From the IMG/VR virus record IMGVR_UViG_3300042889_001272, positions 171,562 through 235,561 of that record: a DNA stretch of 64,000 nt. One strand, written 5' to 3'. Each line of letters opens with the position of its first letter. Position 1 is the stretch's first letter. Made by a program: the position numbers and the translations under genes. Source of the stretch: a virus. A model generated the notes under the pieces. It did not search any database. It was not told the origin of the DNA and saw nothing but the letters and a program-made list of their open reading frames with translations. Below are positions 15,805 through 27,700 of this stretch, piece by piece.

Positions 15805-18800
15805 TTAGTTAAAGACGGTGCCTTCTCCGGCAAGTTCGCCTCCATATCCAATGTTAATTTCAGTGTCTTCTACTGACAATGTTTCGTCCATGGACAAATT
15901 GGTATTTTCTATTAACTGTTTATTAACTGTGGAACTTCGAATTTTATCTCTATAACTTTTTACACTGGTATAAAAGTTTAAAAATACGTCAATGTCATCA
16001 CGACGAAGTGTATTTGTTTTATCCAAGACGTTGTTTATTAAATTAATAGGTTCTATTGTGCTGGACTTTTGTAGCCAATCTACATTAGTTTGTTCGCTTA
16101 ACACATATCTAAACATGGCACACATCATTTTAGAGTAGCTGACTTTGTATGTATCTACAAAAAGATTATTTCGTAGTGCTTCTGTTATTGCATAAAATAT
16201 ATTGCAGAAGTCAAAGTCCCAAGGAATGTTAATTGCGTTCCATTTAGAGCCATCCCATGTGCCTTTAGGATCGAACAATTCATCGCTGAGTTTAATTGCG
16301 CCACGCTGATTTGTTTTATCAGCAGTTCTATAAACTACTTTGAATCCTCCATCTACATCTTTTTCATATATAGATTTATCTTCCAATACTTTGATATATG
16401 AATTTGCTGTTACATAAGATGTATAAATTTCAGCCAATTTAGATACGGTCAAAGTTATTTCTTTTGTGGGATCATAGCCCTCACTTTGATAATCTACCAA
16501 TGTCCAATATTTTGTCAAGTCAATCGTTTCATCAAATAATATATATGCTGTTTGATTTAAAATATCACCCCAATTCGGCAAGGAACTGATATCGACGTTT
16601 AATAATAACTGATTTGTTTTTTTAATAAATGTTCTTCTTGCTTCGTAGATATCTCTGAACCATCCCTGTGCATATGGTCTAATAGAATTTCCTAGTTGTG
16701 AATATCTATGTAATTTTATTACGTCAGGGATGTTTTTAGTAATATTAAACTCAAACGTATTACTATCTATATACTCTGCGCCGGTTATTAAATGCCACTT
16801 TGAGCTGTCAAATGTTCCCGTTGTTTGAGTATGACAAATATAAAAATTAGAATTATATTGCACAATGTCTCTGGGACGATGTGTAGTAGCTGTACTATAA
16901 TCAACATAGTTTGCTGTTGATTTATAGTGTATGCCGCTGGCAATACTGTCTCGAAAACGTGTGTGTATCCACTGAGGTATAGTCTCAGAAGTGTTTTCTT
17001 CAGATACAAATAACCATTGTTGATGTTTTTCTTCGCCTTTTAATTTCTTCTTGATTTGAACTACTGTGCTGGAATTATTTAAAAGATGTTCAACACCTTT
17101 TAGCATGATGCTGTTACTGTTAATAGGTGCATACCATGCCAAGCCGGCTGCACTTGGATTTAATATTATTTTACTCAACTGTTTAGTAGAATAAATTCTC
17201 ACAGCTTTGCTTTCTGGACTGATAGTGTCTTTGTTCTTTACCCAGAAATAAAACACATTGTAAATATTACCGTTGACATAGTCTTGTTCTTCAACCCAGT
17301 GGTAATTATCTTTTCCGGAAGCAGTGTCAACATAAACTTCACCCGAAGCACGTTGACCAAATGCAGAGCCATTGGCTTCTACTAACTTGTTCCATTGCGT
17401 TGGATGTACCGGGCTTTTTGTCCATTCATAGATATCTGGCAGCTTACTGTCAACAGTAGTTCCCCAATACCTTGCTCTTGTCAGTGCGTCGCCACTTTCA
17501 TAGTCACTGAACTGTGTAGTACTAGTATCCCACCAGCGACGTCCTACATATTCTTCATACCATCCAAGACTTGCGTATGCACTCTTAAATTCGTCAGTTG
17601 TGCGAGTATATTTTGCAGGATCCACACGATTTATAACTTCTATGTCGTCTTTGAATACTTTTGGTAGATACATTTTTCTAGGATCGAATAATTCTAACTT
17701 GGCCATGACTTTATTAGAATCATAGTCGTAGATTATCAAATGTTCTATGTCACTGAGGTCTAATGGCAGCGAATCGGTTTTAACAACTGTTTTTCTAATA
17801 GCATCAGTTTGAATTATTTCATAGACTTTATAGTTTCCAAAGTCAAAGCTGACGTTGCCACTGCTATTGCCTATACCATCGTCGACGATTGCAATAGGAA
17901 AAGCGGCATTATATTTGCTGGGAGTAATCGGTAATGTAAAATTAGTAGTACCTATTGCGTTGCTAAAAGGATTATATTTTCTCTTCCACGCATATCCGTA
18001 TGTTCCTGCATTTGCGCCTGTGGCAGCATTTAATTCAGCAAGATTTTTAAATCTAATCGGCTTAAATGCAAATACTTTACCTGTAGTAATAGCTTCTGTG
18101 ACTCTGGTATTAATATAAAATCCAAAATTATCCTCAATTGAATCTACACGCCATATACCATTGACTGTGGCATTTGCAGAGCTTGCGTTAATAATTAATA
18201 CATAATCACCAACTTCTGCTCTATGAGGGAAATTACAAGTAACTCTAGCTTTACTCACATCTGTAGGCCCTGGGCATATTTCTGTTACTGCAATATTTCT
18301 GTCTATCGTTTGTAATACTTGCCAAGTGCCGGGTGTGAACATACTGTTGCCTGTGCCCAGTAAATTGGGGTTGGGTTTATTATAATTTGCAACAAATATG
18401 TTAGGCAAAAATGGTTCGTTTATACGAGTAAATTTATCGCTGTTGTTAGTCCATGTATTTGGACTAACTGTAGTTATCGAATAGTACAAGAATCCGTTGT
18501 ATCGAACCTGTGAATTTTTCTTATAAGATTTATTCGCTGAATATGATTCTATATTATATAGGTCAGAAAAATCACTGTACAATGCAGGCATATCATCTAA
18601 TGTAGCAACACTAAAATTAGTATCTCCCTCGATGACAGGACCGCTGGTTTTTAAATCAGTATATGTTCTATCTAATGGTTTAAATGTTAAATTTTTTCTA
18701 TAAGGTCTATGAACCCATTTCTGTGAGTTATCAGTTATGTAGTGAATATAAGGACTTACTCTATCATCATTGTCGGCTACGAAACTAATAACCTGTGGAT

Positions 18801-21800
18801 TGCGGGCTAAGTCATCGGATGCCAATTCAAATTCATAGAATTCAATATTTTTAGTATTTCCAAACTCACCTATGCGTACCATGTATTCTTCCAAGGGCTT
18901 TGTTGAACTTCCGTCGCTGTGAGTCAGTGGCTCCAGGCCTGCAAATACCTGCTTGGTTCCTTTTGTATAAGTAATCGCATTTTTAAATAATGTTTCTGTT
19001 TCTTCTTGTAAAAACAATTGACGTAATTCTGGATTTCTAGCTAGACCAAATTGAGCTCTACTAGCAGCCAGTATTGTTTTGTCATCGACAACGTTTTCTA
19101 TGTCTAATAAATTTCTTCCAACTTCTGAGAATGTGTCATAGTTAGGAATAATAGAATCATCGCTGACAACATACCCGGGAACAAAATATTTCCCATCCCA
19201 AATTTGGCTCTTTTTGCCGCCTATTACAAAACTACGCTTGGTTGTACACTGATCCGGCAGGAAGTATATGTCATTGAACACGCTGATAGAATCTAAATGT
19301 ACAACCGATTCGTAGGTAGCAAATGTTAATTTAATACCATAAATTGGATTACTAGTATCCTTGGTTTTAACTGTGATATTATCACCGCGCTCAACTAATA
19401 AGTCTTTACTGAACAATGGTTTATTTTTGCGATCCACACATTGTCCAACGTTTTCGTTGGTGCCTTCTAAATTTTCTAATTGTCCCTGTGGTATTGTCAA
19501 TACAATACCAGAAGCCGCTGGATTTAAATCAATGTAATTACCTGGAGCAATAACTTCATTGCTCCAATATATAAATTGACTTGCACTCAACTGCCAATTA
19601 CGTAGATCATATGATTCAACTTCTTCGAATTTAAATCCCTGGCTTTCTAAATATTTTCCATAGCCAACAATAATGTCATATATTTCTTGTCTGCTCGAAA
19701 ATTCTTGTCCGTAGGTCAGTGATGTTAGTTCATTGCTGTACACATTCTTTTCTTTGATTACAATATTGCCTATAGTTTTAGCAGTTAGTGAGCTGTTCGT
19801 TGCTGGAGTAAGATAATTAAAATATCCCTGTTCATTGGCAAATCCATGAATAGAATATGATGTTCCGTTCCAAATTATTCTCATTGCAGAATAGAATATT
19901 TCCCTATCTGAATAATGTTTAATTAATCTAACTGCGTAATTTTCTTCAGGCACAAATAATGTTTTGCGTTGACTTGCAATACTTGTACTTTCGATTCTAA
20001 TATTATTATTATTACTGAATCCGCTTAGTAAGAATTCTTTGTTAACTATTAAATTGTTAAATTTATCTATAACAGTTGATTTAAAATCTCGGTTATTAAG
20101 CGCACAAAATTCTGCATACAAACTTTCTATACCAGCAGTATATGTTATGACTCCGTTGACAACTTTTCTATGATAGTTGTGTTCGATGTCACTTGTCTGC
20201 CAAAATTTACTAGTGGAATCTAATTTAATTCCCCATTTGTTGGTTGTTACTTGTCCGGGTACCCAGTTTGTATTGACATATCTAGCAGGGCTGGCTAAGA
20301 ATTTTAATTTCGCTTCTGCGGCCAGACCTCTTTGAGTATTAAGGAATACAGTTTCGAATGGGCCTTGCTGGCCTACTATCCATCCATTGTCGATCAGTGG
20401 TACTGCATCTAACCACGATAGCTCCGACGGGGCAAGCAAGGAACCATCAAGAGCCACAGGAAAAGCTTCTGGATCATCGACATTGTTCACTCTAGCAAAG
20501 AACGGATTAGTCTTGGGCTGTGCTGGTGTGCCAGTGTTTCCTGTGCGTAATGCCTTTTCTAATGCTGTTCTCTTAACTGTGTCAGTCCAAGAGTAATAAG
20601 TATCCCACCACATTGGTTTTAAGGTATACCCCAGCATTTCCCATGGATGACTATGTGGACGATCTGTGTCGTACAAATACTTATAGACTGCTCTCCATGA
20701 ACCAGTCATTGTAGTAGCATCGTCGCCGCTGCCTAGTTGATAAATGTAAGTAAAAGGATCAGCTTCTTCGTAGGCGTCATTGGACATTGTGAAAATATTA
20801 TTTTCTGCCATCCATGATAAGACTTCGCTGTTAACCACAGTTCTTATTTCTGACCATGTGTATCTGCCTGATCTAAAATAGCCCGGCTGATCTTCCAGCA
20901 AAGAAGCATTGCTGTTATTTTCTATGTCATATGCAATACTTGACCACACAGCTTTTTCATATTCAAATAATAACTGTTCAATGGTGTTGTTTGGATAATT
21001 GTTTTCGTCTACGCCATCTTCTAAATATAAACGTGTGCCGTCGTGTTTGCACAAGAAGTGCTTTGTGCCGTTGTAACTTGTGTCTGTATAAATTTCAGGT
21101 TGATAAACTGGGCTCAATCCAATTTTTGCCAAACTGGCAGGAATCTTAGAATTGAATTCGTCAGTCCATTGTCTAATTGTAACTGGATTATCGGCTGTTC
21201 CTGTTCCTGTTCCTGTTCCTGTTGCAATAAACAATTCTCCGACAGTATTACTTTTTGCACCTATACTGACGAAGTTAGTATTTCCAACTACTTTAATAAT
21301 ATATTGTCTTCCGATTTTAAAATTTCCGGCGACGGTTTCAGGTATAGCTTTTAATTCAATTGCAGTATAATATCCGTCTTCCGACACTAGACGATAATCA
21401 ACATTTCGAGTTAATATTTTGTTATCGGCAACGATGTGTAGTATAGTTTCTTTACCAGCACTATGACTAATAACATTCAAACTCATGCTTAATGGAACAG
21501 TTAAATCGGAGCCAACAGTTTTAACTGTTTCCGTATAATTAATGCTGTTGCCCCAGCCCAGCATGTTACTGTGATACCAAAAGTTCTCATTATTAGTTTG
21601 ATTTAAAAAGATATTACTAACTGCTAAATTTAAAATATCTAAACTAGACATAATAGATGTGTTATTTTTATCAATGACTTGTTGGAGTTCGAATGTTAAC
21701 TTATTTAAAAATGAGTCGTAGTGCTTGCCTTGTTTAATAATGATTTCACTGAAGTCATATGGCAAGTTGGTTGCAACAATTGCCGCTTTTGCCAATGGGC

Positions 21801-24780
21801 TATTATGTTTTAATAATGTGCCACCGCCCATGCCAGAGACAATCAACGAAGGATCAGTTTGCAATGCTTCTTTTGCATTTGAAGCATTCGACTTTAAATT
21901 AATTGTATGTTGATACAATGAATAATAATTAATAACGTCGAGTTTAGCATTCAACGGATTTGTAGTTAAACTCAACGGAGCTGTTTTACTCACTGGATCT
22001 GACAGCACAGTATCCAAACAAATCTTATCTCCGTATTTTGATTTTTGATTTAATATAGGTGTAGAAATTAATTGCTGATAATAACTTAATGAACCATCTT
22101 CTTGAGTTATATCGCTGATAGTATAATCGTAGCTTTCATAAACTGGATTAGTTTTGTCTCGTAGATAAGCAAATTGCAAAAATCTCCATTTATTTACAGG
22201 ACGAATAATCGCGGATTTAGTTATATTGTTAGCAGTCCAGAATAATCTAGTAGTGTCTATGTTTAATATATTATCGATATAATTAGAATCTTCTAAAATG
22301 CTAGGGGACAGATCTAATTCGATGACACCATTGCTTACACTGTTATTAAAACAATATGGTTCTTCTAATAATACGGATCGAGAAATATTATCTATTACTT
22401 CTGTTCGATAAAAAGTTATTGGGTAAGGTAAATCATGACAAACTATTTTAAAATTGCTGCCAGATATCAAAGGCATGACTTGTTCAAGATTGTGAAATCC
22501 TCTTTTACTAGAAAATCTAATTAAACCGTGCCCTTGCACATTAAAATAGAATTTTAACTTTTCTGTTTCATCATAAAATATATGAATAGTATTAAATCCG
22601 TCAGCAGTGGGGATTATCTCTTCGCTCCACTGAGTTTCTGTATTATCATCGTAGAACAAATCCTGTGTTTGTTTTGTGATATCCAAACCTCGTCGAGGCT
22701 GATAAAATGATATTGCATAATAAGAAGATGACAAATATTTGTAGCCAAACGGCCCTTTAATTTGTATTTCTTCCCCTGTAGTTTCTTCATTATAAGAAAA
22801 TGTTTTATCTATGTCAGTTGTAAATTTTATTTGATTGGGACTAATGTTCAGTGAATTATTTTCATTGATTATATCAAAGTCAATGCTACTAACTTGTACG
22901 CTTCTGTCCAAGGTATAATCATAAACCGGACCCGAAGCAAAGTCGAGAATAACCCCGCCTTTATAATCAATTTCATTAAATGTTTCTAAGTGAACGTCAT
23001 TGCTAGTATAAAATTCAAATCTAGGGCATTGATTTTTTGTTGTTTTATTCTGTGCAAACTGCCATCTGTTATTTTTATAAATTAATCTATAGTACTTAAT
23101 ATTAGAATTAGCAACAACTAAAGCACCATCACCTGTTACAGTCGTGGTTGTTTGTACAAAACTTGCATTTGTCCCGGGATTGGAAACTGTATAAATTCCA
23201 TTACTATTTTCAAATACTAGTCTGTCACCGTTGACCAATGTGTAACCATACAAATCTTTGATACCGGCTTTTCCTGTATAATCTGAAACTTCTCCTGTTA
23301 ACATAGTTGCAACTGTAGTCTTAATATTATTAGGCCAGTTATATAATTTTGTATATCTATTAAACGTAATAATAGGACGTTTTGCTTTATTTGCTTCTGT
23401 TACAATGTTACTAACTGACGTATCTAAAAAATCTGCTACAGTTTTAATTAAATTAATATGGTACCAGTGATCGATTACACCCCAATGATTTTCATTAGCG
23501 ATATATTTGTCCATGGTTATATATTCTGGCTCTGAAGTAACAATTTGACTTCCGTCCCATAGTTCGCTGTCCCACTTAATTGCAGGAGCATCTACAAGCG
23601 GAGAATCTTTGTCCCATGGACGCTTTTTAAGATAGCTATTAGGAATTCTCTTATCAATGTTTGTTGTCCTTAAAAGTCCAATATTTTCGCCTACACCTAT
23701 AACAAAATATGTTTTGAGTTCTTCATCTAATGCTTTGCCGGTACCGGTGCCTGGACCCTTTGCAGTAAACGAAGTTCCTGCAGAAGGCTGAGTATATATT
23801 GTAGTCAAGCTAACTGTTTGACTAATGTTAATATTATATCTACCTTTGCCGCCTATAGTTTCTCCTGCTTGAAGAGGTAGTACTTGATCAACAATATGCG
23901 TTCCTGGTGCTATTCCTTGTCCGACAATGAAATTTCCTGACTTTAAAATTTGTTCTCCAATAAAATCGGTGTTGTCTTCTGAGTAATCTGTGAACTCGTT
24001 AAAGAATTTTGTAATAGTTAAAGTAGTCCCTATTATCGAACCAGTAGACTTAGAATTTGGTCGGGCGCCGATTGCTATAAAGTTTGTATTTCCTAATTCA
24101 GAAATTTCATATTGTTTTCCTACAACAAAATTTCCTGCATTAATTTCATTAAAAGTTTTATATGCAGAATCAACAAAGCCAGTGAAGTAAACAACCATGC
24201 CGTTTTGTAATACCAATGATTTACCAGTTCCATCGTCTACTAGAGTTACACTTGGCTTTCCGATAACATCAGTGGCCATGGAAAATTTATTTCCGCCGGC
24301 AATTGCTTCTGCAAAATGCAGTCTTAATGCAGGCAAATCATTGGCAACCCAATAGTATAAGTGATAGTCAGATAGTCTTCTTGAAATGATTGGTAGATCT
24401 ACAATATTGATATCCTTGTCTAATTGAATGCCATCTTTTAGTTCCAAGCCTTTTACTCGGAAATAATTTTCAATGTCCAAGTAACTTGCTTTGCCTAAAT
24501 AAGAATCTTCGCCGTCTCTCATAACAAGCATGTTATTAGCTTGACTTTCTCGACGAATTTCATTGCTTTCTACTTTGAAGAATTCAGTGACACCGTTTGT
24601 AGCAGATCTTAACCCCAGTGTTTCTTTAAAGTTAGATAATTGACCTTTGCTGGTCATTAAATCTAAACTAGAGTCTAACATTTTCTTGTTAGGCTCTGTG
24701 ACAAATACCTGCGGTAAAAGGTTTACATTTTTAACCTTTTTAGCGGCTAGTTCTGCTGGCTTTTTTGTTTGCTTGCTCAT
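15805..24780 (-). CDS. Giant (2991 aa) baseplate-region structural protein in the gp7 position
   Basis: One uninterrupted 2991-codon frame, about three times the length of T4 gp7. It overlaps the end of gp6 by 4 nt (ATGA), so the order gp25-gp6-this gene matches T4 25-6-7, and a baseplate wedge role is inferred from that order. The sequence is a long string of beta-rich modules with many aromatic clauses (WDSELWDGSQIV, WWDTYYSW, RWWDTSTTQFSDYESGD). It holds at least two copies of a Gly-rich module (near residues 210-352 and 1145-1200) that also occurs in gp6. No enzyme motif was seen. No close named family was recognised, so the call rests on position and composition. Confidence 0.7.
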   Translation of the reverse strand: MSKQTKKPAELAAKKVKNVNLLPQVFVTEPNKKMLDSSLDLMTSKGQLSNFKETLGLRSATNGVTEFFKVESNEIRRESQANNMLVMRDGEDSYLGKASYLDIENYFRVKGLELKDGIQLDKDINIVDLPIISRRLSDYHLYYWVANDLPALRLHFAEAIAGGNKFSMATDVIGKPSVTLVDDGTGKSLVLQNGMVVYFTGFVDSAYKTFNEINAGNFVVGKQYEISELGNTNFIAIGARPNSKSTGSIIGTTLTITKFFNEFTDYSEDNTDFIGEQILKSGNFIVGQGIAPGTHIVDQVLPLQAGETIGGKGRYNINISQTVSLTTIYTQPSAGTSFTAKGPGTGTGKALDEELKTYFVIGVGENIGLLRTTNIDKRIPNSYLKKRPWDKDSPLVDAPAIKWDSELWDGSQIVTSEPEYITMDKYIANENHWGVIDHWYHINLIKTVADFLDTSVSNIVTEANKAKRPIITFNRYTKLYNWPNNIKTTVATMLTGEVSDYTGKAGIKDLYGYTLVNGDRLVFENSNGIYTVSNPGTNASFVQTTTTVTGDGALVVANSNIKYYRLIYKNNRWQFAQNKTTKNQCPRFEFYTSNDVHLETFNEIDYKGGVILDFASGPVYDYTLDRSVQVSSIDFDIINENNSLNISPNQIKFTTDIDKTFSYNEETTGEEIQIKGPFGYKYLSSSYYAISFYQPRRGLDITKQTQDLFYDDNTETQWSEEIIPTADGFNTIHIFYDETEKLKFYFNVQGHGLIRFSSKRGFHNLEQVMPLISGSNFKIVCHDLPYPITFYRTEVIDNISRSVLLEEPYCFNNSVSNGVIELDLSPSILEDSNYIDNILNIDTTRLFWTANNITKSAIIRPVNKWRFLQFAYLRDKTNPVYESYDYTISDITQEDGSLSYYQQLISTPILNQKSKYGDKICLDTVLSDPVSKTAPLSLTTNPLNAKLDVINYYSLYQHTINLKSNASNAKEALQTDPSLIVSGMGGGTLLKHNSPLAKAAIVATNLPYDFSEIIIKQGKHYDSFLNKLTFELQQVIDKNNTSIMSSLDILNLAVSNIFLNQTNNENFWYHSNMLGWGNSINYTETVKTVGSDLTVPLSMSLNVISHSAGKETILHIVADNKILTRNVDYRLVSEDGYYTAIELKAIPETVAGNFKIGRQYIIKVVGNTNFVSIGAKSNTVGELFIATGTGTGTGTADNPVTIRQWTDEFNSKIPASLAKIGLSPVYQPEIYTDTSYNGTKHFLCKHDGTRLYLEDGVDENNYPNNTIEQLLFEYEKAVWSSIAYDIENNSNASLLEDQPGYFRSGRYTWSEIRTVVNSEVLSWMAENNIFTMSNDAYEEADPFTYIYQLGSGDDATTMTGSWRAVYKYLYDTDRPHSHPWEMLGYTLKPMWWDTYYSWTDTVKRTALEKALRTGNTGTPAQPKTNPFFARVNNVDDPEAFPVALDGSLLAPSELSWLDAVPLIDNGWIVGQQGPFETVFLNTQRGLAAEAKLKFLASPARYVNTNWVPGQVTTNKWGIKLDSTSKFWQTSDIEHNYHRKVVNGVITYTAGIESLYAEFCALNNRDFKSTVIDKFNNLIVNKEFLLSGFSNNNNIRIESTSIASQRKTLFVPEENYAVRLIKHYSDREIFYSAMRIIWNGTSYSIHGFANEQGYFNYLTPATNSSLTAKTIGNIVIKEKNVYSNELTSLTYGQEFSSRQEIYDIIVGYGKYLESQGFKFEEVESYDLRNWQLSASQFIYWSNEVIAPGNYIDLNPAASGIVLTIPQGQLENLEGTNENVGQCVDRKNKPLFSKDLLVERGDNITVKTKDTSNPIYGIKLTFATYESVVHLDSISVFNDIYFLPDQCTTKRSFVIGGKKSQIWDGKYFVPGYVVSDDSIIPNYDTFSEVGRNLLDIENVVDDKTILAASRAQFGLARNPELRQLFLQEETETLFKNAITYTKGTKQVFAGLEPLTHSDGSSTKPLEEYMVRIGEFGNTKNIEFYEFELASDDLARNPQVISFVADNDDRVSPYIHYITDNSQKWVHRPYRKNLTFKPLDRTYTDLKTSGPVIEGDTNFSVATLDDMPALYSDFSDLYNIESYSANKSYKKNSQVRYNGFLYYSITTVSPNTWTNNSDKFTRINEPFLPNIFVANYNKPNPNLLGTGNSMFTPGTWQVLQTIDRNIAVTEICPGPTDVSKARVTCNFPHRAEVGDYVLIINASSANATVNGIWRVDSIEDNFGFYINTRVTEAITTGKVFAFKPIRFKNLAELNAATGANAGTYGYAWKRKYNPFSNAIGTTNFTLPITPSKYNAAFPIAIVDDGIGNSSGNVSFDFGNYKVYEIIQTDAIRKTVVKTDSLPLDLSDIEHLIIYDYDSNKVMAKLELFDPRKMYLPKVFKDDIEVINRVDPAKYTRTTDEFKSAYASLGWYEEYVGRRWWDTSTTQFSDYESGDALTRARYWGTTVDSKLPDIYEWTKSPVHPTQWNKLVEANGSAFGQRASGEVYVDTASGKDNYHWVEEQDYVNGNIYNVFYFWVKNKDTISPESKAVRIYSTKQLSKIILNPSAAGLAWYAPINSNSIMLKGVEHLLNNSSTVVQIKKKLKGEEKHQQWLFVSEENTSETIPQWIHTRFRDSIASGIHYKSTANYVDYSTATTHRPRDIVQYNSNFYICHTQTTGTFDSSKWHLITGAEYIDSNTFEFNITKNIPDVIKLHRYSQLGNSIRPYAQGWFRDIYEARRTFIKKTNQLLLNVDISSLPNWGDILNQTAYILFDETIDLTKYWTLVDYQSEGYDPTKEITLTVSKLAEIYTSYVTANSYIKVLEDKSIYEKDVDGGFKVVYRTADKTNQRGAIKLSDELFDPKGTWDGSKWNAINIPWDFDFCNIFYAITEALRNNLFVDTYKVSYSKMMCAMFRYVLSEQTNVDWLQKSSTIEPINLINNVLDKTNTLRRDDIDVFLNFYTSVKSYRDKIRSSTVNKQLIENTNLSMDETLSVEDTEINIGYGGELAGEGTVFN
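23731..24155 (-). other. Nested mobile structural domains inside the giant protein
   Basis: The first half of a module (AGNFVVGKQYEI...GNTNFIAIGA) is read at about residues 210-245 and its expected tail (GTSFTAKGPGTGTGKA) at about 332-352. Between them lie about 85 residues with the pattern of a different common phage module: GTTLTIT, SGNFIVGQGIAPGTHI, GGKGRYNINISQTV. The second copy of the outer module (near residue 1145) and the copy in gp6 (near residue 609) are uninterrupted. Confidence 0.6.
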
Positions 24781-27700
24781 CGACTGATCCTAATGTTGCT
24801 GTCTGTAATTTCACTAATAACAATAATATCGCTGACTCCTGCGACGCTGGTTACGACTTCGTTGCTGTCTGGTTGTATTTGAAATAACGTACCGAATCTA
24901 CCTTCTGCACTTATTGGAACTATGACAACACTGTTGAGTTCTGTTTTTAATGCAGTGTGTATGTATGCGGCTAATTCTGTGAAGTAAAAGATTTCTCCAA
25001 AGCCAAAGTTTCCTGGAGTAAAGAAAGTATCTATTGCATCAATGACTTTACTTTTAATTTCACTGTCTGTTAGTTTTGTTTTAAGACTCTTGACTACTTT
25101 GAACTGTGCTTGAAATTCTGGATCTGCAAGTGTTCCAAATAAAGGTTTAAACTTAACAGGATGGAATATCACTTCATCTGTGATCATTTTATATTCAACT
25201 AGATTTGCAAAATTGTCTCGTAGTTCTTCAGTGGTAGGAGGTAGTGGTGCAACAGTATTTGCATCATTTTTCTTTTTCCATGATACATAATCATCATTGT
25301 ATGTTTTAGTTAAAACATACGCATCTATAATATTAGTCAAGCTAGGATTCAACGTTTGGTCAATATTAGTATTGTGTTCCCACTTAAAAGCAAGATCCAT
25401 TTTTCCATTAACTGTTTCTAAAATATTTTCGTTGGTAGTCAGTGGCGCTGGAACATTGTAAGAAAAACTTCCTTCTTCGTAGTTGATTAATGCAATTTCG
25501 CTGGCGCCTATGATAGCATTAAAATGGTTTGGATCATCGGGCAAAAAGTCATTGTCTAAATCCAATGGAGTTACTTTGACTTTACTGTTATCAGTGTATC
25601 CATCATCATAGACATAATATCCGCTGATGCGATATTTCTTAAGTACTGATAATTTGGAACTAGAGTCCAATGTAACTAAACTGATGTAATCATTGCTAAC
25701 TGATTTAAAGTTAGGATTAAACGTGGCTGCAAAATTAATGTTGTAAAAACGAATCAATCCTTCACTGCCAAATACATAGTCCAGCTGGCGACTAGTAATA
25801 GTCCAGCCGTTGCTTTCTCTTGTTACATTTAATATCCAGCCTGTGCTGTTGCTGTTTGAATTATAATTGGCAGTTGTATTTACTGGCGTAGTTATTATAG
25901 TCCATTTGGGAGTTAAGTTGTCAAATTTTAATGCAAACGAAACTTTTTCTTCTAATTTTTCAATAATTAATTCTCGTGTAACAGTATCAAATACCCTGGC
26001 AAATGGCGGCAATATTTCAACAAGCCTTTCAGTGTCTGTGACAGATGCGTTAATTTCCACTGGACCATGGCCGTTAGACAATAAACCTGTGTAAACATAG
26101 TCGATGTTTTCTATACCAAGCCCATCGCCTCGAATGTCAGATACAGTAACCCAACGAGTATCACCTACATCATTCTTTAATTTAATTAATGACCCGGGTC
26201 GCATTGCTCGTAGCTCACCACCTGTAGTAAATCCCAGTTTCATAGGAACTTTAGATGCCAATGACTCTGATATAAAGCCGTTACTCGAAGTTAAATCATT
26301 GTAGGAATATCTCCAACGATAGTCGCCGACTTTAAATGCTTGTGATCCACTTGCGTGTGCCGCTTTGCTTGTTCCTTGCTGTGCTCGACGCACTCCTGTG
26401 AATGTATTTCCCAATGCCGATGCAGTGCCAGACCCAGAACCAGCGCCCGTTGCTACGAATGACACTCCTGTCGTATTCGAACTCGCTCCGATTGCAGTAA
26501 AATTAGTGGTACCTATACTTATAATAGTATACGTTTTTCCATTAATGAAACTTCCTGCGTTTACTGTAATAACGGGTATACTAGTATATGTAAACAATTC
26601 ATTATCTATTTGTAACATACCGCCATCGATGTCAAAATTATCAAATGCGTTAAGCGTGTTATAAAGACTTTCTACTGGAATTGTAATTATTGTCGATGTT
26701 GCATCCATAGCATCAACTGTAGTGGCATAATATATTGTTTTTTCTAATTTTACGCTGGGAAAATATTGTGTGCTAGTACTACCAGTGATTCCTGATAGAT
26801 TTAACTTGCCGTAATAAAAGTTTAGTAATCCAATGTCTGTCAACTGTTTTTCAATGTATTCGTCTAATAAATCAACCGAGCGTTGACTTGCATCATCGGC
26901 AATATATGTGTTCTTGGACAGTTCGTCTTTGTACATGTAACCATCGTCGCCGAATTCGATTAATGGACGGCTCTTGCCTGTTGGGTCGCTTAGATCAACG
27001 TAACGACTGTGTCCACTGAATGTTCTATTTTCAGCTTTCATAATCAGCACATCACTGTTTAATGTGGGCAAGAATCCATTATAGTCATCGCCTGTGACCA
27101 TTCTATTTTTACTGTAAAATGCTTCGGGCGCATTGCGTTTGATTTCATCAACGGTTTCACTGGGTAGACCAGTGATCATGTTGTCCTGTAGTTCCAAGGT
27201 TATTGTCAACGTCTGTGCTTGATTATTAGCATTGGCATAACCAATGTTGAAAGTAATATTAGTTACGTCGCCTGCTTTAACTCTTACAAAATCATTTTCG
27301 GCAATTCGATACCAAACTTTTATTTGTCCTGTTGGAACATTAGTAAAAGCGCCATCACCAAATTTAATACTTGTTATATCAGCATCGCTGTAAATTACTT
27401 CATACAAATCTCGTTCGCTGCCGTTGTATTCGTTGAGCACGATATTAGAAAAGTTTAAGTCGCCGACTTTTTTCCATGATTTTAATATTGCACCCGTGTC
27501 GTCGATTGATTGCACATAAAAATCTTCTTCACTGATATTTCCTGTGCTGGGAATATCGATGACTAAATTGGCACTAGGACTATAAATTTGTTCTACAATA
27601 CTAACCAATGTTCCTTGTTTGACTAAACAGAAGAAACCAGTTTTTGTACTGCCCACGCCTTTGCCGTCATTTCTATACATGACACTGAATGCACTGTCTA

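Noticed and set aside
21190-21226. Short CCTGTT repeats as a regulatory element
   Set aside because: They encode the GTGTGT part of the Gly-rich module and are explained by protein repetition.
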